Assembly (NCBI GenBank): GCA_022758985.1
Contig: JAEMQC010000003.1
Span: 1-11,259 of the forward strand
From: Campylobacteraceae bacterium
GTDB taxonomy: Bacteria; Campylobacterota; Campylobacteria; Campylobacterales; UBA6016
DNA length: 11,259 nt
Reading direction: 5' to 3'
This document shows, piece by piece, positions 1-7,166 of the stretch (the first letter of the stretch is position 1; each line of letters begins with the position of its first letter). The notes below the pieces were generated by a model, which was given only the letters and a program-made list of their open reading frames with translations, did no database searches and was not told the origin of the DNA. The position numbers and the translations under genes are program-made.

Positions 1-1764
1 TTTTTTTGCCGGTTCAAAATAAAAAGAGTAGGCGTTTGTCTCTATCTTTTCGCCGCAGCTGTAAGGTTTTGCTATATCTACGCCTTTTATTTTTATGCGA
101 GACGCCAGCATCGGTATAACTCCTAGCAAAATAAGCGCCGCCAAAATATGCCAAAACTCTAGTATGCCAAAAGGCATAACGATTCCGAAAAATCCCCCAT
201 CTAGCACAACTATCCTACCGGTAACAAACTCCGCATTGCTCTTAAAAAAGCTTCCCAGCGCCTCTGAGACAAAGAGCGCAAAGACGAGTAAAAACAGACC
301 AAGCGTTAAGGGTGCCAAAAGGTATGAAATATCCTCATCGGACTTACTCTCCTTGCTACTAGCTACAAATCTTCCCACCGTCTTAAAATAGAGTAGCGTT
401 AAGGCTACGCTTCCTACTGCTATAAATAGTATCAGTAGAGCCGTAAACACTCCCGCTGCGGATGTTGCGCCTTCATATGCTAGCCACTTGGCAAAAAATA
501 CGCCAAACGGCGGCAGCGCAATGGACAAAAACCCGAGCGTTATTAGTGACGTCAGAATAGGCGCTTGTCCGATCAGCCCCTCTATGCTTTCTATACTTTT
601 TACGTGATGGCGTTTTTCAAGTATTCCGGCGCACATAAAGAGCATCGCTTTGGATACTCCGTGGAATATGATAAGAAGCAAACATGCTACCACCGTTAGC
701 GGTGTTCCTAAAGATGCGGTGAGTATCATGAGCCCAAGGAGCGAAATAGTGGAGTAGGCGAGTATCTTTTTGAAACTATCCTCCCTAAGCGCCAAAGCTG
801 CCGATGCCAAAAAAGAGATCGCCCCAACAAGTGAGATTAGTCCTCCGATTAGCGTGCCGGCAATAGCGGGCGATATTTTGAGTATGAGATACGGCGCTAT
901 TTTTACCATCGTGGATGAATGGAGTATTGCGCTAACCGGGGTGGGAGCTACCATCGCCCCTAGTAGCCAGTTCGAAAACGGCATCTGCGCCCCTTTTATC
1001 ATTGCTGCAATCGAGATAAAAGCGCATATCGCCATCAAATATGTACCGCCGTGAACCAAAATCTCCGAGATATAGAGAGTATGAAGCTGCGCTTTTGCGA
1101 TAAATGCGGCAAAAAGAAGAGCTGCTCCGCCTATTTGATTCATCCAAAGAGCCGTTATCGCATTCTCTTTTGACTCCTTATTATCTCTAAAGCCTATAAG
1201 CCAGAAACTAGCTAACGTCGTAAGCTCGAAAAACAGAAATAGCCATTTGATGTTATCGGCAGATACAAGTAGGTTCATAACGCCTAAAAAGGCTATCAAA
1301 ATCGCTAAAAATTTTGCTTGCGCCTTTATGTCTGAAGTTTCGTCTCTTATGTATCTAATAGCGTATACGACTATGATCGAGCCGACTATGTTGATAAGTA
1401 AAAACATAAAGATGGAAAGTCTATCTACGACTATGTCGTCTTGGCTTTTTACCTCAAAACCCTCCATTGCGAACAAAACGGCGGCTTGCAAGAGGGATAA
1501 AAAAATTATCTTTTTGTTTTGGTTTTTGAAGCCTATGTAGACGAAATACGATAGAAGCAGGAAATCTGCGATTAGAAAAGGGGTGTTTAGGAGCGACGCC
1601 TCTACCTGTATCCTTACATTATAGTATATGTACGAAAGAGTAGACGCCGCTATAAGTAGAGCGGAGCTTATGAGCGCTACGATTGGCGCAAAACGGGGCA
1701 GCAAAAAAGCCGCCGCCCCCGCTAAAAAAGGAAGCAAAAAAAGAGTCAAAATACACTCTTGCAT
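1..1764 (-). CDS. Proton-translocating NuoL/EchA/HyfB-family membrane subunit (3' partial)
   Basis: Starts at ATG 1762-1764 and stays open for 588 codons to the left edge, so the C-terminus is missing. It is a polytopic inner-membrane antiporter-like subunit of the complex I / group 4 [NiFe]-hydrogenase superfamily, which couples electron transfer to H+ or Na+ pumping. Family residues seen: Glu180 in a LFFEL segment, Lys257 (MIKGAQMPF), the APTPVSAILHSSTMVK segment with His282 and Lys288, FKKILAYSTIS from residue 331, His368/Lys372 (FHGVSKAMLF) and Lys426 (FGVFFAKW). The segment after the HGVSKAMLF helix lacks the NuoL-style D(L/M)xKLGGL signature, and there is a CGEKIETNAYSF tail near 570. 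These features favour an Ech/Hyf/Coo-type hydrogenase subunit over respiratory NuoL, but this is inference because no partner subunit is in the window. An AATAGG lies about 7 bases before the ATG, a weak ribosome site. It lies 59 bases behind gltX with a possible promoter of its own. Confidence 0.85.
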   Translation of the reverse strand, partial: MQECILTLFLLPFLAGAAAFLLPRFAPIVALISSALLIAASTLSYIYYNVRIQVEASLLNTPFLIADFLLLSYFVYIGFKNQNKKIIFLSLLQAAVLFAMEGFEVKSQDDIVVDRLSIFMFLLINIVGSIIVVYAIRYIRDETSDIKAQAKFLAILIAFLGVMNLLVSADNIKWLFLFFELTTLASFWLIGFRDNKESKENAITALWMNQIGGAALLFAAFIAKAQLHTLYISEILVHGGTYLMAICAFISIAAMIKGAQMPFSNWLLGAMVAPTPVSAILHSSTMVKIAPYLILKISPAIAGTLIGGLISLVGAISFLASAALALREDSFKKILAYSTISLLGLMILTASLGTPLTVVACLLLIIFHGVSKAMLFMCAGILEKRHHVKSIESIEGLIGQAPILTSLITLGFLSIALPPFGVFFAKWLAYEGATSAAGVFTALLILFIAVGSVALTLLYFKTVGRFVASSKESKSDEDISYLLAPLTLGLFLLVFALFVSEALGSFFKSNAEFVTGRIVVLDGGFFGIVMPFGILEFWHILAALILLGVIPMLASRIKIKGVDIAKPYSCGEKIETNAYSFYFEPAKK

Positions 1765-1792
1765 CTTTTGCCTATTCTTTTGGATTTTCTAG

Positions 1793-1809
1793 ATTGTATC
1801 CAAAAAAAA
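1793..1809 (-). promoter_or_regulatory. Possible sigma70 promoter for the membrane-complex gene
   Basis: On the minus strand the 59-base gap after gltX reads eight T, then GGA, then TACAAT (-10 at 1793-1798). Campylobacterota sigma70 promoters usually lack a sharp -35 and carry a T-rich stretch just before the -10, which this resembles. The predicted start would lie near 1786, giving a leader of about 22 bases before the ATG at 1764. The short spacing and the A/T-rich context make a chance match possible. Read-through from gltX is the alternative. Confidence 0.4.
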
Positions 1810-1823
1810 TTACGCAGAAGTTA

Positions 1824-3197
1824 CTATTTTGACAAAAACTTTTCGATTCTTTTTATGCTCTCTTCTTTGCCGACTATCGCCAGAAGTTCGTTAATCGAAG
1901 GGCTTTGCGTGGAGCCGGTAAGGGCTATACGAAGCGGCATCCCAAGGCGCGGCATTTTGAGCCCATGAACCGCCAAAAATTGATCCACTACGCTCTTAAA
2001 CTCATGCTCGTCTTTTGCGTTTGAGCCTTTTAGCGTATCGGCGAACGCTCTTAATATCTCTTTTGCCTCATCGTTGATATTTTTTGCCACGGCCGCTTCG
2101 TCATAGCTACTCGGCGCTTTTGTCATAGAGTTTATCGTGGCGGCCAAATCGACAAGCGTTTTGGCTCTCTCGAGAGCATTTTTGAACAGCAACTCTTCGT
2201 TTTGACCGAAACTATCGCACCCAAACTCTTTTAGCAATGTTTTTAGTTCTCCGGTAGGCGTTTTCTTTAGGTATTCGCCGTTTATCCAGTTTAGTTTCTC
2301 TAGATTGTATTGGCTTGCCGATTTGTTGATATTGCTTGGGTCAAAGAGGCTTAGCATCTCATCCATACTGAATAGTTCTTGGTCGCCGTGAGACCAGCCG
2401 AGCCTAACAAGGAAGTTTAGAAGAGCCTGCGGTAGATAACCAAGCGTCTTGTATTCCATTACATCCGCAGCGCCGTCTCTTTTTGATAGTTTTTTGCCAC
2501 CCTCTCCCAGTATCATCGGCACATGGTAGAATTTTGGCGCCTTAAAGCCCAGTGCTTCGTATAGCACTATCTGTTTTGGCGTGTTGCTAGTGTGGTCGTC
2601 GCCCCTGATGACCTCGGTCACACCCATAAGAGCGTCGTCTATTACGACTACGAAGTTGTATGTAGGCGTACCGTCGGAACGGGCAATGATGAAGTCGTCT
2701 AGCTCTTTTGCTCCAAAGCTAAGTTTACCCTTTACACCGTCATCAAACTCTATCACCCCATCCAGCGGGGCTTTGATACGCACTACCGGCTCTACGCCAT
2801 CTCTTGGAGGTAGCTTGCCGTCTCTGTATCTGCCGTCATATCTTGGCTGCTCTCCTGCGGCTTGTTGCTCTTCTCTGAGGGCGTCAAGCTCCTCTTTTGT
2901 CATGTAGCAGTAGTATGCTTTGCCCTCATCTAGCAGCTTTTTGACGTACTCTTTGTAAATATCAAATCTTTTTGACTGATATGTCACTTCGCCGTCATAG
3001 TTTAGTCCCACCCACTCAAACGCTTCAAGTATCGCCTTTAGTGCTTCTTCGGAGTTTCTACTGAGATCGGTATCTTCTATTCTAAGGAGGAATTTTCCGT
3101 TGTTTTTTCTAGCCCAAAGCCAGTTAAATAGCGCTGTTCTGAGGCCTCCGATATGCAAAAAGCCCGTAGGAGAGGGGGCAAATCTTGTTACTACCAT
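1824..3197 (-). CDS. gltX: Glutamyl-tRNA synthetase, GltX1 type
   Basis: Class Ic aminoacyl-tRNA synthetase of the cytoplasm that charges tRNA(Glu) with glutamate using ATP. The 457 residues match the usual bacterial length. The HIGH signature is HIGG at 15-18, close to the start in RFAPSPTGFLHIGGLR, and the KMSKS loop is KLSKR at 236-240. Other family blocks seen are LRIEDTD (38-44), DDFIIARSDGTPTYNF (167-182) and RGDDHTSNTPKQ (198-209). Helicobacter and Campylobacter carry two paralogues: GltX1, which makes Glu-tRNA(Glu), and GltX2, which misacylates tRNA(Gln). The start TRFAPSPTGFLHIGGLRTALFN fits GltX1, so a second copy is expected elsewhere. ATG at 3195-3197 is preceded by AGGAA about nine bases upstream, overlapping the TAG of the kinase gene. 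The 12-base gap implies co-transcription with the two-component genes. It ends with TAG. Confidence 0.97.
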   Translation of the reverse strand: MVVTRFAPSPTGFLHIGGLRTALFNWLWARKNNGKFLLRIEDTDLSRNSEEALKAILEAFEWVGLNYDGEVTYQSKRFDIYKEYVKKLLDEGKAYYCYMTKEELDALREEQQAAGEQPRYDGRYRDGKLPPRDGVEPVVRIKAPLDGVIEFDDGVKGKLSFGAKELDDFIIARSDGTPTYNFVVVIDDALMGVTEVIRGDDHTSNTPKQIVLYEALGFKAPKFYHVPMILGEGGKKLSKRDGAADVMEYKTLGYLPQALLNFLVRLGWSHGDQELFSMDEMLSLFDPSNINKSASQYNLEKLNWINGEYLKKTPTGELKTLLKEFGCDSFGQNEELLFKNALERAKTLVDLAATINSMTKAPSSYDEAAVAKNINDEAKEILRAFADTLKGSNAKDEHEFKSVVDQFLAVHGLKMPRLGMPLRIALTGSTQSPSINELLAIVGKEESIKRIEKFLSK

Positions 3198-3209
3198 TTT
3201 TATCGTTTC

Positions 3210-4061
3210 CTAAAATTTTTTGCGAATTTTACCAAAGTCAAGCGTAAATTCACTGCCGCTCCCGACTTCGGAGCGAATGAAGAGCTCTACGCCGTTTTCA
3301 TCGCAAAACTCTTTGACCAAAAATAGTCCTATTCCACGTCCAGAGTCGGAGCCGCTCTCTTGGTAATATCTGTCAAAAATTTTTATAAGTTCATCTTCTG
3401 CTATTCCGCAGCCGCTATCTTTTACATTTAAGACGCCATCTTGAAAGGTTATCTCTACCGCCCCGGACTTAGTAAATTTGAGAGCGTTTGAGAGAAGATT
3501 TGCCAGAGCCAGCGAAAACCCTTTTTTGTCTATAAAAAGGTTCCTGCTTTCGAGTTTGGCCGAAAGAGTAACCCCTTTTTTTAAAAAAGCGTCTTCTATT
3601 AACGCTATTTCCGCTTCTATTGCTTCCTTTGCGTCAAAAACCGTTTTTTGATTTAGTTTGGCCTCTTTTTTTGCGAAATATTCTAGATTTTCGTACAAAT
3701 CTAGAAGTTTTGAGCAAGCGAGCTCTATTCTGGAGAGTTTTTTTAGCTCCGCCTCATCCGCCGTTTTTTTGAGCATTGAAGTATTGGTTTTTATAGTGGC
3801 TACCGGAGTATTTATCTCATGCATCGTATCTTCTATTAGAAGCCTGAAGTTTTTGATAGGCGCATAAAAGAGCTCGGTAAGACTATGTGCTAGGTATATC
3901 GAAGCCGTCGTGGTAAGCAAAAACAGAGTAGCGATGATGGCGTACTCGAAGTCGCCGATGCCCTTTGTTCTTGAAAGGATGAAGACGGCAAATCCGAACA
4001 AAAAGCTATTGATGCCGATAATTCCGACGGAGAAAAGGAGCAGTTCTTTTTTAATCCTCAA
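3210..4061 (-). CDS. Two-component sensor histidine kinase with minimal sensor region
   Basis: Inner-membrane histidine kinase of 283 residues. Two hydrophobic segments (about 7-30 and 41-62) are joined by only about ten residues, so almost nothing protrudes into the periplasm. No HAMP or PAS domain is seen: the H-box MHEINTPVATI follows the second helix by about 18 residues, with the phospho-acceptor at His81. The ATPase part has the N-box NLLSNALKFT (188-197), G1 DSGCGI (215-220), F-box IFDRYY (228-233) and G2 GRGIGLFLVKEF (241-252). The partner is almost certainly the regulator encoded just upstream. The start is taken as TTG at 4059-4061, which overlaps the regulator's stop by 11 bases. 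No strong ribosome site precedes it, so translational coupling is likely, and a CTG a few codons on is possible. The signal is unknown; the family of intramembrane-sensing kinases is the closest architectural analogue. Confidence 0.9.
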   Translation of the reverse strand: MRIKKELLLFSVGIIGINSFLFGFAVFILSRTKGIGDFEYAIIATLFLLTTTASIYLAHSLTELFYAPIKNFRLLIEDTMHEINTPVATIKTNTSMLKKTADEAELKKLSRIELACSKLLDLYENLEYFAKKEAKLNQKTVFDAKEAIEAEIALIEDAFLKKGVTLSAKLESRNLFIDKKGFSLALANLLSNALKFTKSGAVEITFQDGVLNVKDSGCGIAEDELIKIFDRYYQESGSDSGRGIGLFLVKEFCDENGVELFIRSEVGSGSEFTLDFGKIRKKF

Positions 4062-4713
4062 GACGGTAGCCGATGCCTTTGATATTTACGATCGACTCCG
4101 CACCCAGAATCTTTTTTAGGGAGTTGACGTAGACCCTGATACTGCCGTAGCTTGGCTCTTTACTTGCCGGCCACAGCTCTCTTTCTATCGTTTCTAGCGT
4201 GACCGTGCTATTTTTGTATTTTACAAAAAGGGTGAGTAGCTCTAGCTCTTTTTGGCTAAGGTCTATCTCCCCCTCAGCGCCGAGTAGCTTTTTTTTGTCG
4301 AGATCAAAAGAGAGGTTGTTTCTTAAAGGAATCGTTTTTGATTTTTGTCCGAATGAGTCTCTCAGTTTTGATTTTATTCTAGCTATCAGCTCTTCCGGCG
4401 CGCAAGGTTTTCGTATGAAGTCATCTGAGCCGCCTTCGAAACACTCTACGGCAACCTCGGGAGATTTGTGGCTTGTCAGCATGATTACCGGCCTGTTGTC
4501 GCCAAACGCTCTGAGTTCTTTTAAGAGCTCGATTCCGCTTTTTTGGCCTAGGTTTATATCAAGCAGATAAAGGTCAAACAGCTCGCCAAAACCTACTTCT
4601 ATCGCCTCTTCGTAGCTTGCCGCCTCCCTTACTTTGAAACCTTCCAGCTCAAGTAGTTCGACCGTACTCTCTCTAAAAAGCAGATCATCCTCTACGAATA
4701 GGATTTTACTCAA
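4051..4713 (-). CDS. OmpR/PhoB-family response regulator
   Basis: DNA-binding response regulator, 220 residues. The receiver domain (about 1-115) has the acidic pair Asp9/Asp10, the phospho-acceptor Asp52 in LYLLDINL, the switch Thr80 (VIMLTSH) and Lys102 followed by Pro103. The winged-helix output domain (about 125-220) ends with the usual SIRVYVNSLKKIL recognition-helix region and the KGIGYRLED tail. It should be phosphorylated by the kinase encoded next to it; its target genes cannot be told from the sequence. The start TTG at 4711-4713 is supported by GGAGGG at 4723-4728, nine bases upstream inside the end of pyrC, and no ATG fits. It overlaps the pyrC stop by 8 bases and the kinase start by 11, so pyrC, regulator and kinase are probably translationally coupled. 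An A8 run encoding three lysines (4289-4296) lies between the domains. Confidence 0.95.
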   Translation of the reverse strand: MSKILFVEDDLLFRESTVELLELEGFKVREAASYEEAIEVGFGELFDLYLLDINLGQKSGIELLKELRAFGDNRPVIMLTSHKSPEVAVECFEGGSDDFIRKPCAPEELIARIKSKLRDSFGQKSKTIPLRNNLSFDLDKKKLLGAEGEIDLSQKELELLTLFVKYKNSTVTLETIERELWPASKEPSYGSIRVYVNSLKKILGAESIVNIKGIGYRLED

Positions 4714-5725
4714 CGCCTAAAACCCTCCAGCTACATCTCTCACCGGCAAATAGCGGCACGACTTCGGCTTTTTGGTTTTTGCAAGTTGCCGGCACCCTAT
4801 ATTCGGATTTGTCCAAAAGCACCAGTTTTTCAGGCGGACAGATGCCGTATATAGCCCGAGCGTTATCGGAGACGAATTTTTGTAGGTTTTCTAGTTTGCC
4901 GTGTTTTTCGAATATCTCTGCCAGCTTTGGAAGTAGCGCCGGGGCGCTAAATATTCCCGCAGACGCTAGAGCGCTCTCTTTGGCTTCTTTTGAATGTGGC
5001 GCACTATCCGAGCCGAACATCACTTTTGGATTTGCATTTAGGGCTACTTCGAGTACAGCGTCTCTATCAGCTTCGGTTTTTACTACCGGCTTGCAAAAAA
5101 GGTGCGGATTCATCTTTTCGCCCATTAGGTCGTCTACCGTTAGCGTCATATGGTGTAAGGTAATAGTCGCATAGATATTTTCATAGTCTGCGACCAGTTT
5201 TAGCCCCTCTTTGCTACTTATATGCTCAAATATGATTTTTAAGTTCGGGAACTTCTTTGCTATATACTCCAAAATAGGCAAGAAGTTTTGCTCTCTTAAA
5301 AATAGATTGTGGCTATGCGTTTCGGCATGTATTGAGAGTGGAATATTAAGTGCCTCCATCGCTTTTAGCTGCGGCTCCAGAGAGTCTATGTTTTTCGCCC
5401 CCTCTTCGGAATTAGTTGTGACGCCTGCCGGGTATAGCTTCATCGCTATTACGTGAGCCGCCGCCTCCTCCAAAAATGCGTCGTCGTAGTTTTTTAGAAA
5501 CATCGTCATGTATGGCAAAAATAGATTTTCGCCACATGCTTGCAGTATTCTTTTGCGGTAAGAGTGGAGAGCCTCCATCGTAGTAATCGGAGGGGCGATG
5601 TTTGGCATTATGACTCCCCCGGCGAACTCTTCGGCGGAATAAGGCGCCACAAGGCGTAGCATATCTCCGTCCCTTAAGTGTAGGTGCATATCGAGAGGCG
5701 ATTTTATTGTCATGGTTTGCATCAT
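4706..5725 (-). CDS. pyrC: Dihydroorotase (PyrC, class II)
   Basis: Cytoplasmic zinc amidohydrolase that interconverts N-carbamoyl-L-aspartate and (S)-dihydroorotate, the third step of de novo pyrimidine synthesis. All metal ligands of the E. coli-type enzyme can be seen (numbered from the TTG at 5728): His15 and His17 in DMHLHLRDGD, Lys97 (the carboxylated lysine, MKLYPAGVTTNS), His134 (SIHAETH), His169 (FEHISS) and Asp241 (FGSDSAPH). The length of 339-340 residues is close to E. coli PyrC (348). The start is ambiguous. ATG 5723-5725 shares its A with the mutase stop TGA, while TTG 5726-5728, in frame one codon earlier, has the better nine-base spacing from GAGGA. The 3' end overlaps the response regulator by 8 bases. 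Sitting behind sugar-phosphate genes, it would favour UTP supply for UDP-sugars; that link is inference. Confidence 0.96.
   Translation of the reverse strand: MMQTMTIKSPLDMHLHLRDGDMLRLVAPYSAEEFAGGVIMPNIAPPITTMEALHSYRKRILQACGENLFLPYMTMFLKNYDDAFLEEAAAHVIAMKLYPAGVTTNSEEGAKNIDSLEPQLKAMEALNIPLSIHAETHSHNLFLREQNFLPILEYIAKKFPNLKIIFEHISSKEGLKLVADYENIYATITLHHMTLTVDDLMGEKMNPHLFCKPVVKTEADRDAVLEVALNANPKVMFGSDSAPHSKEAKESALASAGIFSAPALLPKLAEIFEKHGKLENLQKFVSDNARAIYGICPPEKLVLLDKSEYRVPATCKNQKAEVVPLFAGERCSWRVLGVE
4723..4728 (-). promoter_or_regulatory. Ribosome binding site fixing the TTG start of the response regulator
   Basis: The minus strand reads GGAGGG, a strong match to the 16S rRNA anti-Shine-Dalgarno, nine bases before TTG 4711-4713. 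It lies within the last codons of pyrC. It is the best ribosome site in the minus operon and is the main reason for accepting a TTG start. Confidence 0.7.
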
Positions 5726-7137
5726 CAAAGTTTTGATTCCTCTATTAACCGGTTTAGGCTGTTTTTGTATGTTTCTAGCATCTCGGGGCTTGTCGCTTCA
5801 AATCTGGTGACTAGCACAGGTGTCGTATTGGAGGCGCGAATGAGTCCCCACCCCTCATTAAAACTAACTCTAACTCCGTCTATGTCGACTATCCCCGTTA
5901 TTTGCGGCAGATACGAAGGCGGATTTTTGAGCGCCTCTTTTATTTTGTTGATGATTTGAAACTTGGTTTCTTCGCTTACCTTGACTTTTATCTCGTCTGT
6001 AGAGAATAGTTTTGGCATTTTGTCCATCTCTTTATCCAGATCTACGCCGTGCTTTATAAGTTCAAGCACCCTCATCGCCACATATACCGCATCGTCAAAA
6101 CCGAACCATTTGTCGTTAAAGAACATATGCCCGCTCACCTCTGCGGCGAAGTCGGCCCCTGTTTCTCGCAGTTTCACTTTTAGATTACTATGCCCCGTTT
6201 TATACATGATCGACGTGCCGATTTTATCTATTTCGTCGTACATTACTTTTGAGCATTTGACTTCGCCTATTACGGTAGGTCTTTTGCCCTCTTTGGCCAT
6301 ATCGCGCGCAAATATGAGCGCTAGTTGGTCGCCTTTGATGTTGTATCTATCGGTCAGTACGGCTATCCTATCGGCATCTCCGTCAAAAGCAAACCCTAGC
6401 TCAAACCCCTCTTTGTGCATTAGCTCTTTCAAATCCTCCAGATTATGCTCTTCGCTAGGATCCGGGTGGTGGTTCGGGAAAGTCCCGTCCGGGTTTTCGT
6501 ATATGGATTTGAAGTTTATATTAAGTTTTGAGAGTATCTCTATGATAGAGAGTCCCGCTACGCCGTTGCCGCAGTCTATGGCAACCTTTGTGCTCATTCC
6601 TTTAAGATGCGAAAACTCTTTTACCAGATAATCTATGTATGCTTTTTTGGCGTAGATTGTATATATCTTAGTCTCTTTTGAAATAGGGGTATATTCTGAG
6701 TTTGCGGCTATTATATTTTTGCCCAGCTCTTCAATATCTTTGCCGAAAAACGGAGCCTTATCTATCGTGATTTTAAAGCCGTTATACTCCGGAGGGTTGT
6801 GGGAACCGGTTATCATGACGGATGCGGACGGAGTTATTTTTTTCTCTCCTACTTCCCATTCAAAAAAGTTCGTAAAGTAGTTTATGCCCGTGGTTACCAT
6901 TCCCATATTAAGGACGTTGCAGCCGCTAGAGAGAAAACCGAGAGAGAGCCACTCGAATAAGGTTGGAGAGTGGGTTCTGGCGTCAAATCCTATCGATACG
7001 AACGCTTCGTTGTTTTGTTTGCCGCATCTTGCTTTTACGGCGCTACCTAGATAAAAGCCTATCGCTTTGACCGTTTTTTCGTTTAGCTCTTTTTCAAAAA
7101 TGCCCCTGATGTCGTACTCTCTGAAGATTGATTGCAT
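5725..7137 (-). CDS. algC: Phosphomannomutase/phosphoglucomutase (alpha-D-phosphohexomutase)
   Basis: Cytoplasmic four-domain mutase that moves phosphate between C6 and C1 of mannose or glucose, giving Man-1-P or Glc-1-P for nucleotide-sugar and surface-glycan synthesis. Family signatures in order: the active-site phosphoserine loop TGSHNPPEYNGFK (Ser112), the Mg2+ loop DGDADR (252-257), the sugar-binding loop EVSGH (333-337; GEMSGH in many relatives) and the phosphate-binding loop RASNTTP (434-440). The 470 residues match AlgC/ManB-type enzymes. Substrate preference between mannose and glucose cannot be read from these motifs, and the symbol follows the Helicobacter pylori naming. ATG 7135-7137 has AAGGA seven bases upstream. 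It lies 29 bases behind the epimerase and its TGA overlaps the start of pyrC, so all three are probably one transcript. Confidence 0.95.
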   Translation of the reverse strand: MQSIFREYDIRGIFEKELNEKTVKAIGFYLGSAVKARCGKQNNEAFVSIGFDARTHSPTLFEWLSLGFLSSGCNVLNMGMVTTGINYFTNFFEWEVGEKKITPSASVMITGSHNPPEYNGFKITIDKAPFFGKDIEELGKNIIAANSEYTPISKETKIYTIYAKKAYIDYLVKEFSHLKGMSTKVAIDCGNGVAGLSIIEILSKLNINFKSIYENPDGTFPNHHPDPSEEHNLEDLKELMHKEGFELGFAFDGDADRIAVLTDRYNIKGDQLALIFARDMAKEGKRPTVIGEVKCSKVMYDEIDKIGTSIMYKTGHSNLKVKLRETGADFAAEVSGHMFFNDKWFGFDDAVYVAMRVLELIKHGVDLDKEMDKMPKLFSTDEIKVKVSEETKFQIINKIKEALKNPPSYLPQITGIVDIDGVRVSFNEGWGLIRASNTTPVLVTRFEATSPEMLETYKNSLNRLIEESKL

Positions 7138-7166
7138 CTGTCCATCCTTTTTTGAATTTATGCTTT

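Noticed and set aside
95..1147. Short open frames on both strands at the left end
   Set aside because: They are other-frame shadows of the membrane subunit, which stays open in one minus frame from 1764 to the left edge.
1765..1823. Rho-independent terminator between gltX and the membrane subunit
   Set aside because: No GC-rich stem followed by T is present; the only T run lies upstream of a -10-like element and has no hairpin before it.
5963..6631. 222-codon plus-strand open frame opposite the mutase gene
   Set aside because: It lies wholly antisense to a gene with every phosphohexomutase motif, and its translation is Ser/Leu-rich without any recognisable domain, as expected of a shadow frame.
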